Shown one piece after another: positions 1 through 10,500 of a DNA stretch of 39,939 bases. This DNA comes from Planctomycetota bacterium (GTDB taxonomy: Bacteria; Planctomycetota; Phycisphaerae; UBA1845). Numbering within the stretch: the stretch's first letter is position 1; each line of letters opens with the position of its first letter. The translations under genes and the position numbers were made by a program. The stretch is from assembly GCA_024276605.1 (NCBI GenBank), contig JAJRWX010000048.1, forward strand, positions 1 to 39,939. The letters are read 5' to 3'. Below the pieces are notes generated by a model. That model was not told where the DNA came from and did not search any database. It saw only the letters and a list, made by a program, of their open reading frames with translations.

Positions 1-550
1 ACGGGGTTGCTCAGGCGTGCGAAATCCACTCATGTCCTGGGTTCCTTTCCCTATAAGACACCATCCATGGCTAACAAACCACCGATCGATAGTATACAAA
101 AATCAACCAGCAAGAAGCGCGCCAAGTATTTCGACGGCCTGACACGGGCGCGGTTCGGTTAAGCACGGGCATCGCCCGACGTTGGATCTTAGTTGGGTTT
201 TGGTCCATTATCATTCGAGTGCCTAATCCGAGCCGCCAGCGCCAACGCCCGGTGTCTTCGGATCCACACCCACGCTGAAATGTACTGAGCGATTGCGGCC
301 TGGGTAGCGTGCTGAAGACACGGGTCGCTTGCGCTCGCCGCTCGGATTGGCAGGGTTCGCTCAAATAGATAATCATTCGGTTCGTTAGTTCTGTAGTAGT
401 TCGCTGGAATGAATCCGAACGTTTATCATCAACTATCCCAAGATATAAAAAGAAGAACCCGGGCTACCCAGCCTGCCCTACCAGCTTCACACTCAAAGTA
501 AAGTCAGCATTCCAGGGATGCCAATCATGCCACTCATTCGCAGGAGAACC
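1..550. other. Region without a supported gene
   Basis: I see no convincing protein or RNA gene here. A 31-codon frame starts at ATG 67 and ends at TAA 162 on the plus strand (begins MANKPPIDSIQK, Lys/Arg-rich). It has no Shine-Dalgarno sequence, so I do not call it. The longest minus-strand frame (71-376) has Arg/Ser-rich low-quality composition and no start signal. Around 450-480 the minus strand has a short GGCT-GGGT-AGCC hairpin followed by a T-rich stretch, which could be a weak terminator for the amylase-like gene ending at 551. Confidence 0.4.
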
Positions 551-2134
551 CTATTTTTTTGGGTCAAAATCTAATAGTAAACGCATGGACATGGGATTCA
601 CCCAGAAAGATATGCTGCCATCGTTGCCGGCGATTTGTTGTTCGCCGCCTATTTGAAACTGAGGTATCTTTGATGGGTTTGTGCCGCTGCCGCGACGTTT
701 CATGAGCGGATGCGCTTCGGCGGACTTTGTCTGTGGGCTGAGTATAGCGAGTTTTTTGTTGGGATGATTAGATGTTAGCTCGACGCGCTGCGGTGACGTT
801 GAATAGTTAATCACTAGTACGATTCGCTCGGAAGATAAGCTTCGAGAAACAGCAAGAATCTTGCTCTTTGGATCATCCTTAACGAGAGAAAAATCTCCAC
901 GGATGATCGGCTCATATTCTTTTCGTAGCCCGTTGAGTAGCTTATAGAGCGCATAAAACTCACCTTGCATGATAGTGTTCATTCTGTTGGATTGCCGTGA
1001 GTCGCTCCACCACATAGCGTTGGAAAAACGGTTACTTATGCCCTCCGTCATGCCGATTTCATCACCGAAGTATGTGATGGGTACTCCGCTGTAGAAGTAT
1101 TGGAAGATCATAGCCAATCGTCGAAAATCGTCAGCGCTTGTACGCTTGTCACCGGATGTGCCTACTTCAAGAAAACTTCGCACCCGGCCTTGGCGGCTTG
1201 TGCTAATCGGAATGATGGTGTTGTTACCGGTTCGTGGTCCATATCGCTTTTTCGCCGTAGCCATATCTTCGATGAATTGCTTCGCCGTATAAGAGGTGTT
1301 GCTGGGTTGAAAAAAGCGGGTAATCGTTGTGGCTAGGTGATGATTGATTTGCGTGTCGAACATAGATTCCTGTCCTGGACCGATAGTTAATAAATTCGTA
1401 TTGGTGCGCTTCATCCGGACAATCCACTGCTGCCACACAGGCTTGGTGAGTGTATGGACATTGCGAAAGGCCACACCGTCCACACCGTCCACGGGGTGGC
1501 CGTCTGCATTAGGGTCTAACCATTTTGATATAAGCTGATGCAGCGCTTTGACTTGGCTTTCCGTATCACCCGTCGAGTTGGATAGATCCTTGCAGTCAAT
1601 TTCGATAGCGATGCGCATATCCAAATGATGGGCCTTGGCCATGAGAGTAATAAGCATCTGATCGCTTGGAGATATGGTGTGTGGCGATTGATGTTTTTTT
1701 CTACTAACGTCGGAAGATTGAGCGAGCGTGCCGACGCTGGGGTCTACATGACGCAGTGGCAGCAGATCGTTTTGGCCATCGCTCCCCCTGGTAAGGATGG
1801 GCGAAAGGAGCAGGGCGTTGACGCCGAGTTGTTTGAGATAATCAAGCTTATCAATCACGCCGGTCAGATCGCCGACTTCATTTTGCGGGCTGCGCTTGGC
1901 CGGTGGATAGGCGTACGTGTGATCGTTGCCGAGATCCGGCCAATCCATTGGCAATGGTGTAGCGCCGGTAGGATCGTTGTTCTTATCCCCATTTCGAAAG
2001 AGGGGGACGTTTATGTAATACCATCGAGCATGTTGCGCCCAGTCAGGAATATCAGGCAATGGTATCGGACGCTGCCCGTAGGTCGTTACAGCACAAGTGA
2101 GGACAGTGACGACTAACCAGCTACATTGCTTCAC
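551..2134 (-). CDS. Secreted GH13 alpha-amylase-like protein with degenerate catalytic motifs
   Basis: 527 residues, GTG start with an AAGGAGG Shine-Dalgarno 7 bases upstream. Residues 1-20 are a signal peptide, so it is exported. The GH13 fold is recognisable: WYYINVPLFRNGD (38-50) matches the start of the barrel, GVNALLLSP (104-112) matches strand beta3, and GVPITYFGDEIGM (350-362) matches the segment after conserved region IV. The four catalytic regions are eroded. Region I (about 171-183) lacks the usual Asn-His. Region II reads VDGVAFRNV (218-226), so both the Arg and the nucleophile Asp of the usual DGxRxD are missing. Region III reads LLTIGPGQE (248-256), without the usual Gly-Glu. Region IV reads FLEVGTSGDKR (321-331), without the His-Asp. 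It is therefore probably not a normal glycosidase and may bind sugar or act as a scaffold. Divergent from the sigma factor gene. Confidence 0.82.
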   Translation of the reverse strand: MKQCSWLVVTVLTCAVTTYGQRPIPLPDIPDWAQHARWYYINVPLFRNGDKNNDPTGATPLPMDWPDLGNDHTYAYPPAKRSPQNEVGDLTGVIDKLDYLKQLGVNALLLSPILTRGSDGQNDLLPLRHVDPSVGTLAQSSDVSRKKHQSPHTISPSDQMLITLMAKAHHLDMRIAIEIDCKDLSNSTGDTESQVKALHQLISKWLDPNADGHPVDGVDGVAFRNVHTLTKPVWQQWIVRMKRTNTNLLTIGPGQESMFDTQINHHLATTITRFFQPSNTSYTAKQFIEDMATAKKRYGPRTGNNTIIPISTSRQGRVRSFLEVGTSGDKRTSADDFRRLAMIFQYFYSGVPITYFGDEIGMTEGISNRFSNAMWWSDSRQSNRMNTIMQGEFYALYKLLNGLRKEYEPIIRGDFSLVKDDPKSKILAVSRSLSSERIVLVINYSTSPQRVELTSNHPNKKLAILSPQTKSAEAHPLMKRRGSGTNPSKIPQFQIGGEQQIAGNDGSISFWVNPMSMRLLLDFDPKK

Positions 2135-2160
2135 GTTGGATCCTCCTTGATGACTTTTAA

Positions 2161-2194
2161 GTGGGGATTATGACGTATCATGGCGTAATCCCAC
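2161..2194. promoter_or_regulatory. Inverted repeat between divergent amylase-like and sigma factor genes
   Basis: Arms GTGGGGATTA (2161-2170) and TAATCCCAC (2186-2194) pair over 9 bp with one bulged G around a 15-nt centre. It lies 27 bases upstream of the amylase-like GTG. It could be an operator or a hairpin in the 5' leader of that gene. No convincing -35/-10 pair was identified in the 163-bp divergent gap. Confidence 0.35.
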
Positions 2195-2297
2195 ATCACT
2201 TTGCACAGGATTATTAAATTCCGTGCAACCTATTTCTTATATGTCCCTTTATACTAACGACCAGTGATCGTGGCAAAACTGGTGGAGTGGAGAACCT

Positions 2298-2876
2298 GTG
2301 ACAGAATTTCCAATAGCGGCTGGTGGAGCTGAATGGGTCATTGCTAACGAGTCGGAGCAGATGCTGATCCAGCAAGCCAAGCGCGATCCGAAGGCGTTCG
2401 TACTCATTTACGATCACCACTATACGCCAATTGCCGGATATGTATATCGGCGTACCGGTGACGTGCATGCCACGGAAGATATCGTTAGCGATGTTTTTCT
2501 TGCGGCGATGCGGACCTTGGGGCGATTTAGATATCGTGGAGTTCCAATTCGTGCTTGGTTGTACCGTTTAGCTAGCAATGCGGTCAATCAATGGGTGAAA
2601 CGTCAACGACGACGTCACATGTCGCTGGTAGATGAGTCCGTCATGAGTCACCATGCGGATGAAACGAGTCGTCGCGATAGGGATGAAGCGGCGCGAGTGC
2701 GAAAAGCATTGTTACAGCTATCACCAAAATATCAGACGGTGATAGCGCTGCGTTATTTTGAGGATTTATCATTGGCAGAAGTATCGCAGGCAACAGGTTG
2801 GCGGTTGGGAACGGTGAAATCGTTGGTGTCGCGGGGAAGGCAATCCCTGCGTGAGAAGCTTTCGCGGGAAGGATAA
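2298..2876 (+). CDS. ECF-type RNA polymerase sigma-70 factor
   Basis: 192 residues with a GTG start; a GGAG lies 5 bases upstream. Sigma region 2 spans about residues 25-95, with the core-binding and -10 recognition part around EDIVSDVFLAAMRTLGRF and the following RAWLYRLASNAVNQWVKR segment. Region 4 spans about 130-190, with a helix-turn-helix around LSLAEVSQATGWRLGTVKSL. Length and two-domain layout fit the extracytoplasmic-function group. The next gene starts 5 bases after the stop and encodes a membrane-anchored protein, the usual place for a regulator of sigma activity. What signal it answers cannot be read from the sequence. The last base-pairs hold GGAAGG, which doubles as the ribosome site of the next gene. 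Confidence 0.93.
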   Translation: MTEFPIAAGGAEWVIANESEQMLIQQAKRDPKAFVLIYDHHYTPIAGYVYRRTGDVHATEDIVSDVFLAAMRTLGRFRYRGVPIRAWLYRLASNAVNQWVKRQRRRHMSLVDESVMSHHADETSRRDRDEAARVRKALLQLSPKYQTVIALRYFEDLSLAEVSQATGWRLGTVKSLVSRGRQSLREKLSREG

Positions 2877-2880
2877 AATC

Positions 2881-3915
2881 GTGTACGACAATCTGGACCC
2901 GGTAGATAGAATGTTAACGACCGTGCGATCTCAAACATGGTCGCACACGTCACACAAACGTACTTTACAGGAGAAACTGATGAAAGACTTTCATCATAAA
3001 AGATTAAATAGTGGTTTGGGTAAATCTCGTATGTTACTGATTGCGTTGGCTACCATTTTAGCCGGTGGCGGTGCATTTGCTGCGGTTGGAGGTACTGATT
3101 CCGTAAGGCAATTATTTATTACGCTGAAAATCATCGGGCCAAATGGTCAGGAAGTTCACGATTTGGTTGTCGAAAAGATTGATCCAACCGGAGATCCTTC
3201 TGTAGTTAATTTGGATTTGGGTGAAGGTAGGACAGCGACCATGCAGATCGAGCACATGGTGACTGATGGTGGTGATGTTGTTGAAGGCGCGCAAGTACAA
3301 GTTCAACTTGGTATCGATGATAACATCAACAACCGAGCTTTTGTCACAAATGATGTGGTTGGTACTGAAGGCATGAACGCGACCATCGAGATTCAAATGA
3401 GCGATGATGGCGAAGGGGCTGGCACTGCGCTATCTACGCAGTCACTGACTATATCCGGCATGGAGGGCATGCAAGTTGTCACGACCATGACTGATGGGGA
3501 GAATACGGATGCGATAACTCGTGCGTTTGAGCTAGGTGCCGCCATGCGAAGGATTGGACATTTTCCAAAACATGTTGGTACGTTCGATCTTGACGAAGCT
3601 GAGATCATCCATAGTTGGGTTGATGAGGATGGTGCGGCTTTCGATTTGATCATGTATGGCATCATGGCTGATGATGGAAATGGAGACGTGTATCTGTTCA
3701 AAACCTACGAAGGTGATGATGGCCAGCGTATCTATGATAGTATTGGTCAGATGACCGGTGTTGATCCGGAAGTTCTTGAAGTGACTGATGTACGAATGGA
3801 AGGGTCCGCGATCACATTGGCTTTTGACAATGACGGTCAGTCCATAACAATGATCGTGAATACCGACGGTGATGATATGTCGTTTGGAGAAAAGAGTCTG
3901 ACGATTGAGAATTAG
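2881..3915 (+). CDS. Single-pass membrane protein coupled to the ECF sigma factor, possible anti-sigma factor
   Basis: 344 residues. I chose GTG 2881 because GGAAGG sits 8 bases upstream, inside the end of the sigma gene. A frame start at 2851 would overlap the sigma gene and has no ribosome site. Residues 1-50 are a short basic cytoplasmic part (LDPVDRMLTTVRSQTW). Residues 51-70 form one transmembrane helix (MLLIALATILAGGGAFAAVG). The rest is an acidic Asp/Gly-rich periplasmic region with many Met, without a domain I recognise. Position and topology match sigma-regulating membrane proteins, but the cytoplasmic part has no visible zinc anti-sigma HxxxCxxC motif. Anti-sigma function is therefore inference from context only. 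Confidence 0.75.
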   Translation: MYDNLDPVDRMLTTVRSQTWSHTSHKRTLQEKLMKDFHHKRLNSGLGKSRMLLIALATILAGGGAFAAVGGTDSVRQLFITLKIIGPNGQEVHDLVVEKIDPTGDPSVVNLDLGEGRTATMQIEHMVTDGGDVVEGAQVQVQLGIDDNINNRAFVTNDVVGTEGMNATIEIQMSDDGEGAGTALSTQSLTISGMEGMQVVTTMTDGENTDAITRAFELGAAMRRIGHFPKHVGTFDLDEAEIIHSWVDEDGAAFDLIMYGIMADDGNGDVYLFKTYEGDDGQRIYDSIGQMTGVDPEVLEVTDVRMEGSAITLAFDNDGQSITMIVNTDGDDMSFGEKSLTIEN

Positions 3916-3992
3916 GACCGTCGATGACAGCTGCAGATAACATGCGGTGTAGTGACGAGTTACAGCGGCGATAGTCTACAAGCTACACATAT

Positions 3993-4032
3993 AAGAACCC
4001 GCGGGTGTAATCATCACGTGGGTTCTTTTTTT
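3993..4032 (+). terminator. Rho-independent terminator after the sigma operon
   Basis: AAGAACCC (3993-4000) pairs with GGGTTCTT (4020-4027), with an inner GTG/CAC pairing, and runs into a T tract at 4026-4032. It lies 78 bases after the stop of the sigma partner gene. Confidence 0.85.
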
Positions 4033-4234
4033 GTGTTGTTTGGATATGGTGAAATGAGGATTCGCACTACACAATGCACCTCATACACGTGATCTACGAA
4101 TCCTGACGTAAACTCTTGATGAGTCTGCATTTCATGCCCTCTTGCCCCGATACACTCGACTGTTATAAGCCAATGTATGCGGAACTGGTGGGGCAATAAC
4201 CTTCTATTTTAGCTGTTCCAGAGACCAGTTGTAA

Positions 4235-4263
4235 TTGACAAACGGCCCTATGGCTGATACGAT
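4235..4263 (+). promoter_or_regulatory. Sigma-70-type promoter for the giant secreted protein gene
   Basis: TTGACA (4235-4240), a spacer of exactly 17 bases, then TACGAT (4258-4263). Transcription would start near 4270 and give a leader of about 265 nt before the ATG at 4534. Confidence 0.6.
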
Positions 4264-4533
4264 GATACAACTTTTACTGTGAGGGATGTGTATCGGCTCA
4301 GCACGGCCCGTTGCACAGCTATCATAGGGATCAGTAGGGCCGGAGAAAGAAGTACTGATGCAGATGTCTGCACAGTCAGTTCAAAAGCGCTCGAATGCGC
4401 GTATATGTGCATGAGAATATGCGGAAGACTGCCCTGCCAGGGGGCTGCTTCAATGATATTGAAGTGCTTCCATCAACCACCCAATGAGAATCGCGTTGTA
4501 GTTCCAAAAAGGAAGGAAATGAGGAGTCTATCC
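4264..4533 (+). promoter_or_regulatory. Long 5' leader with hairpins upstream of the giant gene
   Basis: The leader holds a hairpin at 4354-4380 (ACTGA plus TGCAGA pairing with TCTGCA plus TCAGT, with a CAG bulge). A smaller one lies near 4430-4446 (GCCC/GGGC around TGCCAGG). I could not match it to a known riboswitch. The giant gene's frame is open back to a GTG at 4279, but nothing there looks like protein, and GAGGAG sits 7 bases before ATG 4534. Confidence 0.35.
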
Positions 4534-7500
4534 ATGAGAGCCATGTTATATCGCAGTTTGTTTATCTGTGTTACGGCCATGTCGGTTTTATTGACTAGCT
4601 CCACCACTGACCAAGTCATGCAGGACAACGCCGCTGGTCGACGTTTGCCTGCACTTACTCAAGCCTTGGCTCTAAGTCAGCACTATGTCGAAGTCACTTT
4701 TGAGCAAACCGTAGATGCTACCACTGAATCAGTATCGCTATACTCCATCGTGGATTCTTCAGGCCAAGCGTTAAACGTTACGGCTGCACGTATGCATGGT
4801 ACCAATACAATTTTGCTAACGACCGCAACACAGCAAAACGTCGAGTACCAACTTGAGTTGAAGACCAAATCCGATCAGGAGAACGATGACAATGGCTCGT
4901 CTAGCGATGTCGTTTCGTTTACCGGTTCTACGCAACTGGAGCCGACGGTAGATAGTGCGGTTGCACTGGACGCCAATAGGGTGCTTGTGGCTTTTAGCGA
5001 AGCGATGGATGCTACCTCGTCTACAAATATCGCTTTTTATACCATCGTGGACGAGGCTGGTAATGCAGATTCAGATCTTACCGTTATCTCCGCCACGCTG
5101 GATACTGATCCAAGTGTAGTGATTTTACAAACGAGTGATCAGGGTGATCGGACATATCGCGTTGTGGTGCGTGATGTTGCGGCGCGACGCGATAACGTTC
5201 TAGTAAACCCGCTAGCCAATGCTGCGTCTTTTGGTGGTATATCACCCAGCGACACATTAGCGCCTCGTGTCGCTGGTGCTGTGGCTACGAGTCAAAATTC
5301 GGTGCTTGTTTCGTTTAGTGAAGCGCTTGCCGCCGGTGGGGTAAGTAGCCGCAATTTCAGTATAACGGATGGCTTAGCCATCAATGCGGTTAGTGTGATC
5401 AGGCATCGTACGCAGGCTTTGTTGACCACCAGCACGCAGGTGCCGGATCGTGAATACACCGTCACTGTGACTCAAGTGAATGATCCATCAGGCAATGTAA
5501 TTGATCCTGATGCTAACGCGGTGCAGTTCATTGGTACGGGGCGTGGATTTTTCATGCAATCTGCGGTTGCGTTGTCCAATACCAGTGTGCTAATTACGTT
5601 TAATGAGCCGCCGGACCCTATGATGGGGCTTGATCCTTCATTTTATAGCATCGTAGAAACGGACGATGACATGCAGGGCATCATTCGGTTGACGGATGTC
5701 ATTGTGGACCCGATAGACCCACGTTCAGTTATTCTGACGACAACCGCCCAAGATAATGTAAACTACACGATCTCGGCCAATAATCTTCATGCGCTGCGTG
5801 ATGATTTACTGATCGATGGTACGCGTGATTCGGCTACGTTTTTGGGGATTGCTTCTCGCGATACGCAAGGGCCACGATTGTTGAGTGCAACCTCTACAAG
5901 CAGCACTTCCGTGGTGTTGGCTTTTAGCGAGCCACTTAACGACGCGGCAGCTGTGGCAACCAACATCAGTATTAGCTGTCCTTCTTGCGAATCACCTACG
6001 TTGTTGGTACTCGACGCTTTTCTGTCAGCTTATAACACGCGTATGATTTTGACGACACCGCCTCAACTAGCCAACGTTGATTATATCGTATTAGTTGAAA
6101 ACAAAAATGGATGGCTGACGGACCTAGCTGATATTGGTAACCCGATAGATCCTGACCCTAGTAGTACCATCTTTACTTTTTTAGGTCAGCCTTCCGTTCA
6201 ACCGGGTTTTGCACTGCCGCGCGTAGTCGGTGCTATTTCAACAAGCAATACCACGGTTGTGGTGTCGTATAATAAGCCTATGGGTGATAGCGCATTGGAA
6301 TCGTCTAATTATGTGGTGGCTCAGGTTAACGTGAACGCCGAAGTGGGCACCATAGCGCTGCTCGGTGGCACGCGATTTTTGGGACTGGATCGCACATCGG
6401 TAGAGTTGACAACGTCATCACAAAACGAAGTCACCTATGAAATCAGCGTCGTCAATGTGAAGGACTTAGCCGGTAACCAGTTGGCGCCTAAAGAATTGCT
6501 CATCGATCCAGCGTCGGCACAGTTTCCCGGTACGCCACCGGGAGGAAGCATGATCGATAGTGATGGTGACGGTGTGTCAGATAGCGAAGAACTAAGAGGT
6601 TATGTGGTCAATATTCAGTTGACCGGCGGTGAGATTGTCTTCCGTGAAGTGACCAGCGATCCGTTCAATCGAGATACTGACAGTGATGGTTTGGACGATC
6701 TTGGTGAGCGTGTTCGTTTTTCCAACCCACGATCCAGTGATACTGATTTCGATGCGGTGTCGGACTTTGATGAAGTATTCAAATGGGGTACCAGTTTGAC
6801 CAACCAGGATACGGATGGTGACGGCGTTCGTGATTCATCAGAACTTGGATTTTTCAAAACGTCGCCACTCTTTGCCGACACGGATGGTGATGGTATGGAA
6901 GATGGTGATGAAGTCATTCGACAAAATCGTGATCCACGTATCGCAGATTTACCGGACCCGGGAATCGATATTGGCCAGGTGGCCCTGCGACTAGATACCA
7001 GATTCGCGTTTACTGATACTCAGGGAGAATCGAAATCGGTAGCTAAGTCTTCAACGACCACGCTAGCCCAGAACGAATCGCGGACCTTTTCGACTAGCGA
7101 TGCGTCTACTACGCAACATGCCATTCAAGCCAGCGCCGAGTTTGGTGCCGAATTCAGTGTAACCCCTAAAAAGTCTTTCAAAGCAAGTGTCGGTTATACG
7201 TATACGCGTGAAAATACATTTACGGCTAGTCAATCGTCTACAAGAGAATCACAGCAGCAATATCAAGATTCACTCACCACCAATGTCGCCCGCGACGTAA
7301 CGCAAGCGGTGACACGTACGATTGAGGGGGCGAGCATTGAAGTGTTGGTCACGATCAATAACGGCGGTGATATTCCGTTTACCATGACGAATATCCAACT
7401 CACCGCGTTGTTACAGGATCCGTTTAACCGACGCAGTTTTGTACCTGTCGCTACGATGCTTCCGGGTTCCTTGCTTGATGGTGGTGGAGATTTTGAAGTC

Positions 7501-10500
7501 TTCCTCGGCCCCTTTATTCCCGAGCGTGGGCCTTTTATCTTCAAGAGCACCGAAGTTTTTCCATCGCTTGTTGAGGATTTGATGAAAACGCCACGCGGAT
7601 TGATCTTCAAAGTGGCGAATTTTGATATTGAAGATGAAGAAGGACGTAACTTTGCTTTTGTAACCCAGGATGTGAATGATCGCACGGCGGGGATGATTAT
7701 GGACTACGGCAATGGCGAGGTTGATCGCTTCCGCGTTTCAACCCATAGCCAATTTGATATGAACGAATGTAGCGGGGCATCAGCCAATCCCGGTGCGTTT
7801 TGTCGGAGCGATGGAGATTGCACAGGTGGCCAATGCCTGCTTAGCGATGCGCGCCCCGTGGGCGTGAGCATGAAATTTATTTTGCAGGACATTCTTGGTA
7901 TGACCAAAAATGGCCCAGTGGATGCGATTACCATTGGCGATAATGGTTGTGGTGAGACATGGGCTGTGGGCGACGATGTACAAGTGGCTTCGCCAATATG
8001 TTTCCCCGTGCCGTTGAACGGTCTTATCGTGGATGCCGGTCCTAACGGTATCCTCGATAGTGAACCATCCGGTGATGACATACGTTTTGGCAACACCATT
8101 ATCGACGGCGGTGATGGTTGCGCTCACACGCGGGCCTCGCGTGATGATGTTCAAATTGTGCAAGGAGATTGTCAGCAAGCTTCCCCGGATGGTGTCATGG
8201 TGACGCCAGGCCCGGATGGTATTTTTCAAACGAACCCCAACGGTGATGACGTGGTAGATGCCGTCACTGGTTATGAAACACAGTTCACGGGTTCGTGTGA
8301 CGGTAATACGGATGTGTTTATCGATGCCGGTATCAATGACGCAATAGATTCCATTCCTGGGGGTGATGACGAATTTGTCAATAACCAAATTCAACCTGGG
8401 GCAAACGGTATTTTAGAAACCAGTCCACGCAAAGATGATATATTCCAAGGACCGGGTATTGATTGTGATGTGGATGTTGATTGTCCGGGTGCGGGTTTGT
8501 GTAAAAGTGTTGAACGTCTCGTCCGCATCAAAGGCGTACGCAATAACTCAGCCGATGCCAGATTCTGGTTGATTTTATCAGAAAACGATATTCCCCAGGA
8601 TACGAATTTTGACGACATACGCGTCCAAGCAAGCGATACCTTCTCGCTGGCTTATGTGCAGGATCGCGATGCGGATGGTCTACTCGCACGGGAAGAATTT
8701 ATCTTTGGTAGTTCAGATCGTCGTGTCAACTCTGACGGGTGCCCGCTGGGTGATGGCGAACCCGGTTGCGATGTCAATGTCTTTGATTTCGATACTGTAC
8801 GCGACTTTGAAGAAGTCAAAGAAGGCTGGACGGTAGCTGTAGCCGGAGAGCGTAGCTTTACTGCATTTTCTAACCCGGTTCAGCCTGACACGGATAGTGA
8901 TAAGCTATTCGACGATGAGGAACAAAAGTTTGGCACTGATCACGGCAAGCGAGATACCGATGGCGATGGTATTTCAGACTATGATGAGATCAATGGCTAT
9001 GATATTTTGCGGCGTGATGATGAATTGATTCGTAAAGTCGTTCCCTATCAGTCGGCTATCATCGGGCCTGGATCGGATAACGATCTTGAGACGCTTGTGG
9101 TCCTCGATGCAAATCTTAACCCGCTCGATATCGTAGGTACGGACCCCAATGGACGACCGATTATTACGGCTGGTCCTGATGGCGTGCTCGATACCAGACC
9201 GGACGGGAACGATACATTAGAAGAAACGATGCTGATACTTGATGGCGGAAACGGTACTCCGGAATCAATTGCGTTGCTGGATGATATTCAAGTCGGTCCT
9301 TCACCTATTTCTACCACAACGGTTACTGTAACCTATCTTGATTACGATGCAGGCAGCAATGCTTGTGACGGATTACAGGACGGTGAATTTAATATTGATC
9401 TTCGCGTGCGTCGAAATACGAACTTGATCGGCTCTCCTTTTACGCAATCAGCATCCATTTCACGATTCATCCCTCATGCGCTAGGTGGCATGATTATTGC
9501 CGGGGCCAACGGTATAGCGGATACGGAGGTGAATCTTTCTTCCGACGACATTCAGGTGGTCCAAGCCGGCGATCCGGTTTCGTCAAGTACGGTTGTCATT
9601 CGGCCTGGTCCTAATGGCGTACTCGAAACCACACCGGATGCCAAAGATGTGTTGGTGGGTAATGCGAACGGGAGCAATCGTATGACCTTTTCGATGGACC
9701 CCAATGATTCATTGTCCATTTCAGGATCGATTCGAGAGGACGATGCCGTGTGTGATATTAACACGCGTCGTGCCATTATTGAATCCGGCGAATTAGTGAT
9801 TGAACCTTGGTCGGGAGGCAATGGCATTGCCGATACGGTAGTGCCGGTATCGGTGGCTGGGCTTCCACTAAACGATGATGTGCAGGAGGTAGCGCCGGGA
9901 GCACCTGTGTTGCCAGGTCAGGTTGTCATCAGTGCAGGCCTTAACGGAATACTTGAAACAACAGCGGCGTCAGGCGATATAGCCCCCGTGGGTAACGGTA
10001 TCGCAGACACATTGGCCACCGGAAATGACGCGCAGGTGATCCCACTAGGGAACGCTACTTCGACCGGCTCGCTGATTGTTTCGTGTGGACCTGATGGTGA
10101 GCCTGACATGAATATGAATCCCACGGTACCGGGTGTTTGCGAAGCGGTTGTCATCCGAACGGAAACCGGTGACGGTACCGCAGATACCTTGGCTGATCCG
10201 ACCAGCGATGATATTCAGGTTGTCGCGGTAGGCTCGCCCGTGATCGCTGGCGATGTGATCGTACGCGCTGGGCCTAACGGCGTGATTGATTCTCCGATAG
10301 CGGGAACTTCTGAACAAATTCAATCCGCTCGAGCGCCTTTGGCCTGTGCGGCGGTGATTGTGCAAAGCGCTTCAGGGTCGGGTGTTGCGCATACGACTGT
10401 CGATCCAAATGCGGATGATATTCAGCTCATAGCCGTGGGGATGCCGGTCTCTGCCGGCGCGATCATTATTGATCCAGGTCCGGACAATGTCATAGATAGC

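Noticed and set aside
4279..4533. N-terminal extension of the giant protein from GTG 4279
   Set aside because: It would put 85 unlikely residues before the signal peptide, and the better ribosome site precedes ATG 4534.
4264..4533. Known riboswitch (cyclic-di-GMP, SAM, cobalamin) in the leader
   Set aside because: None of their conserved core words could be found by eye.
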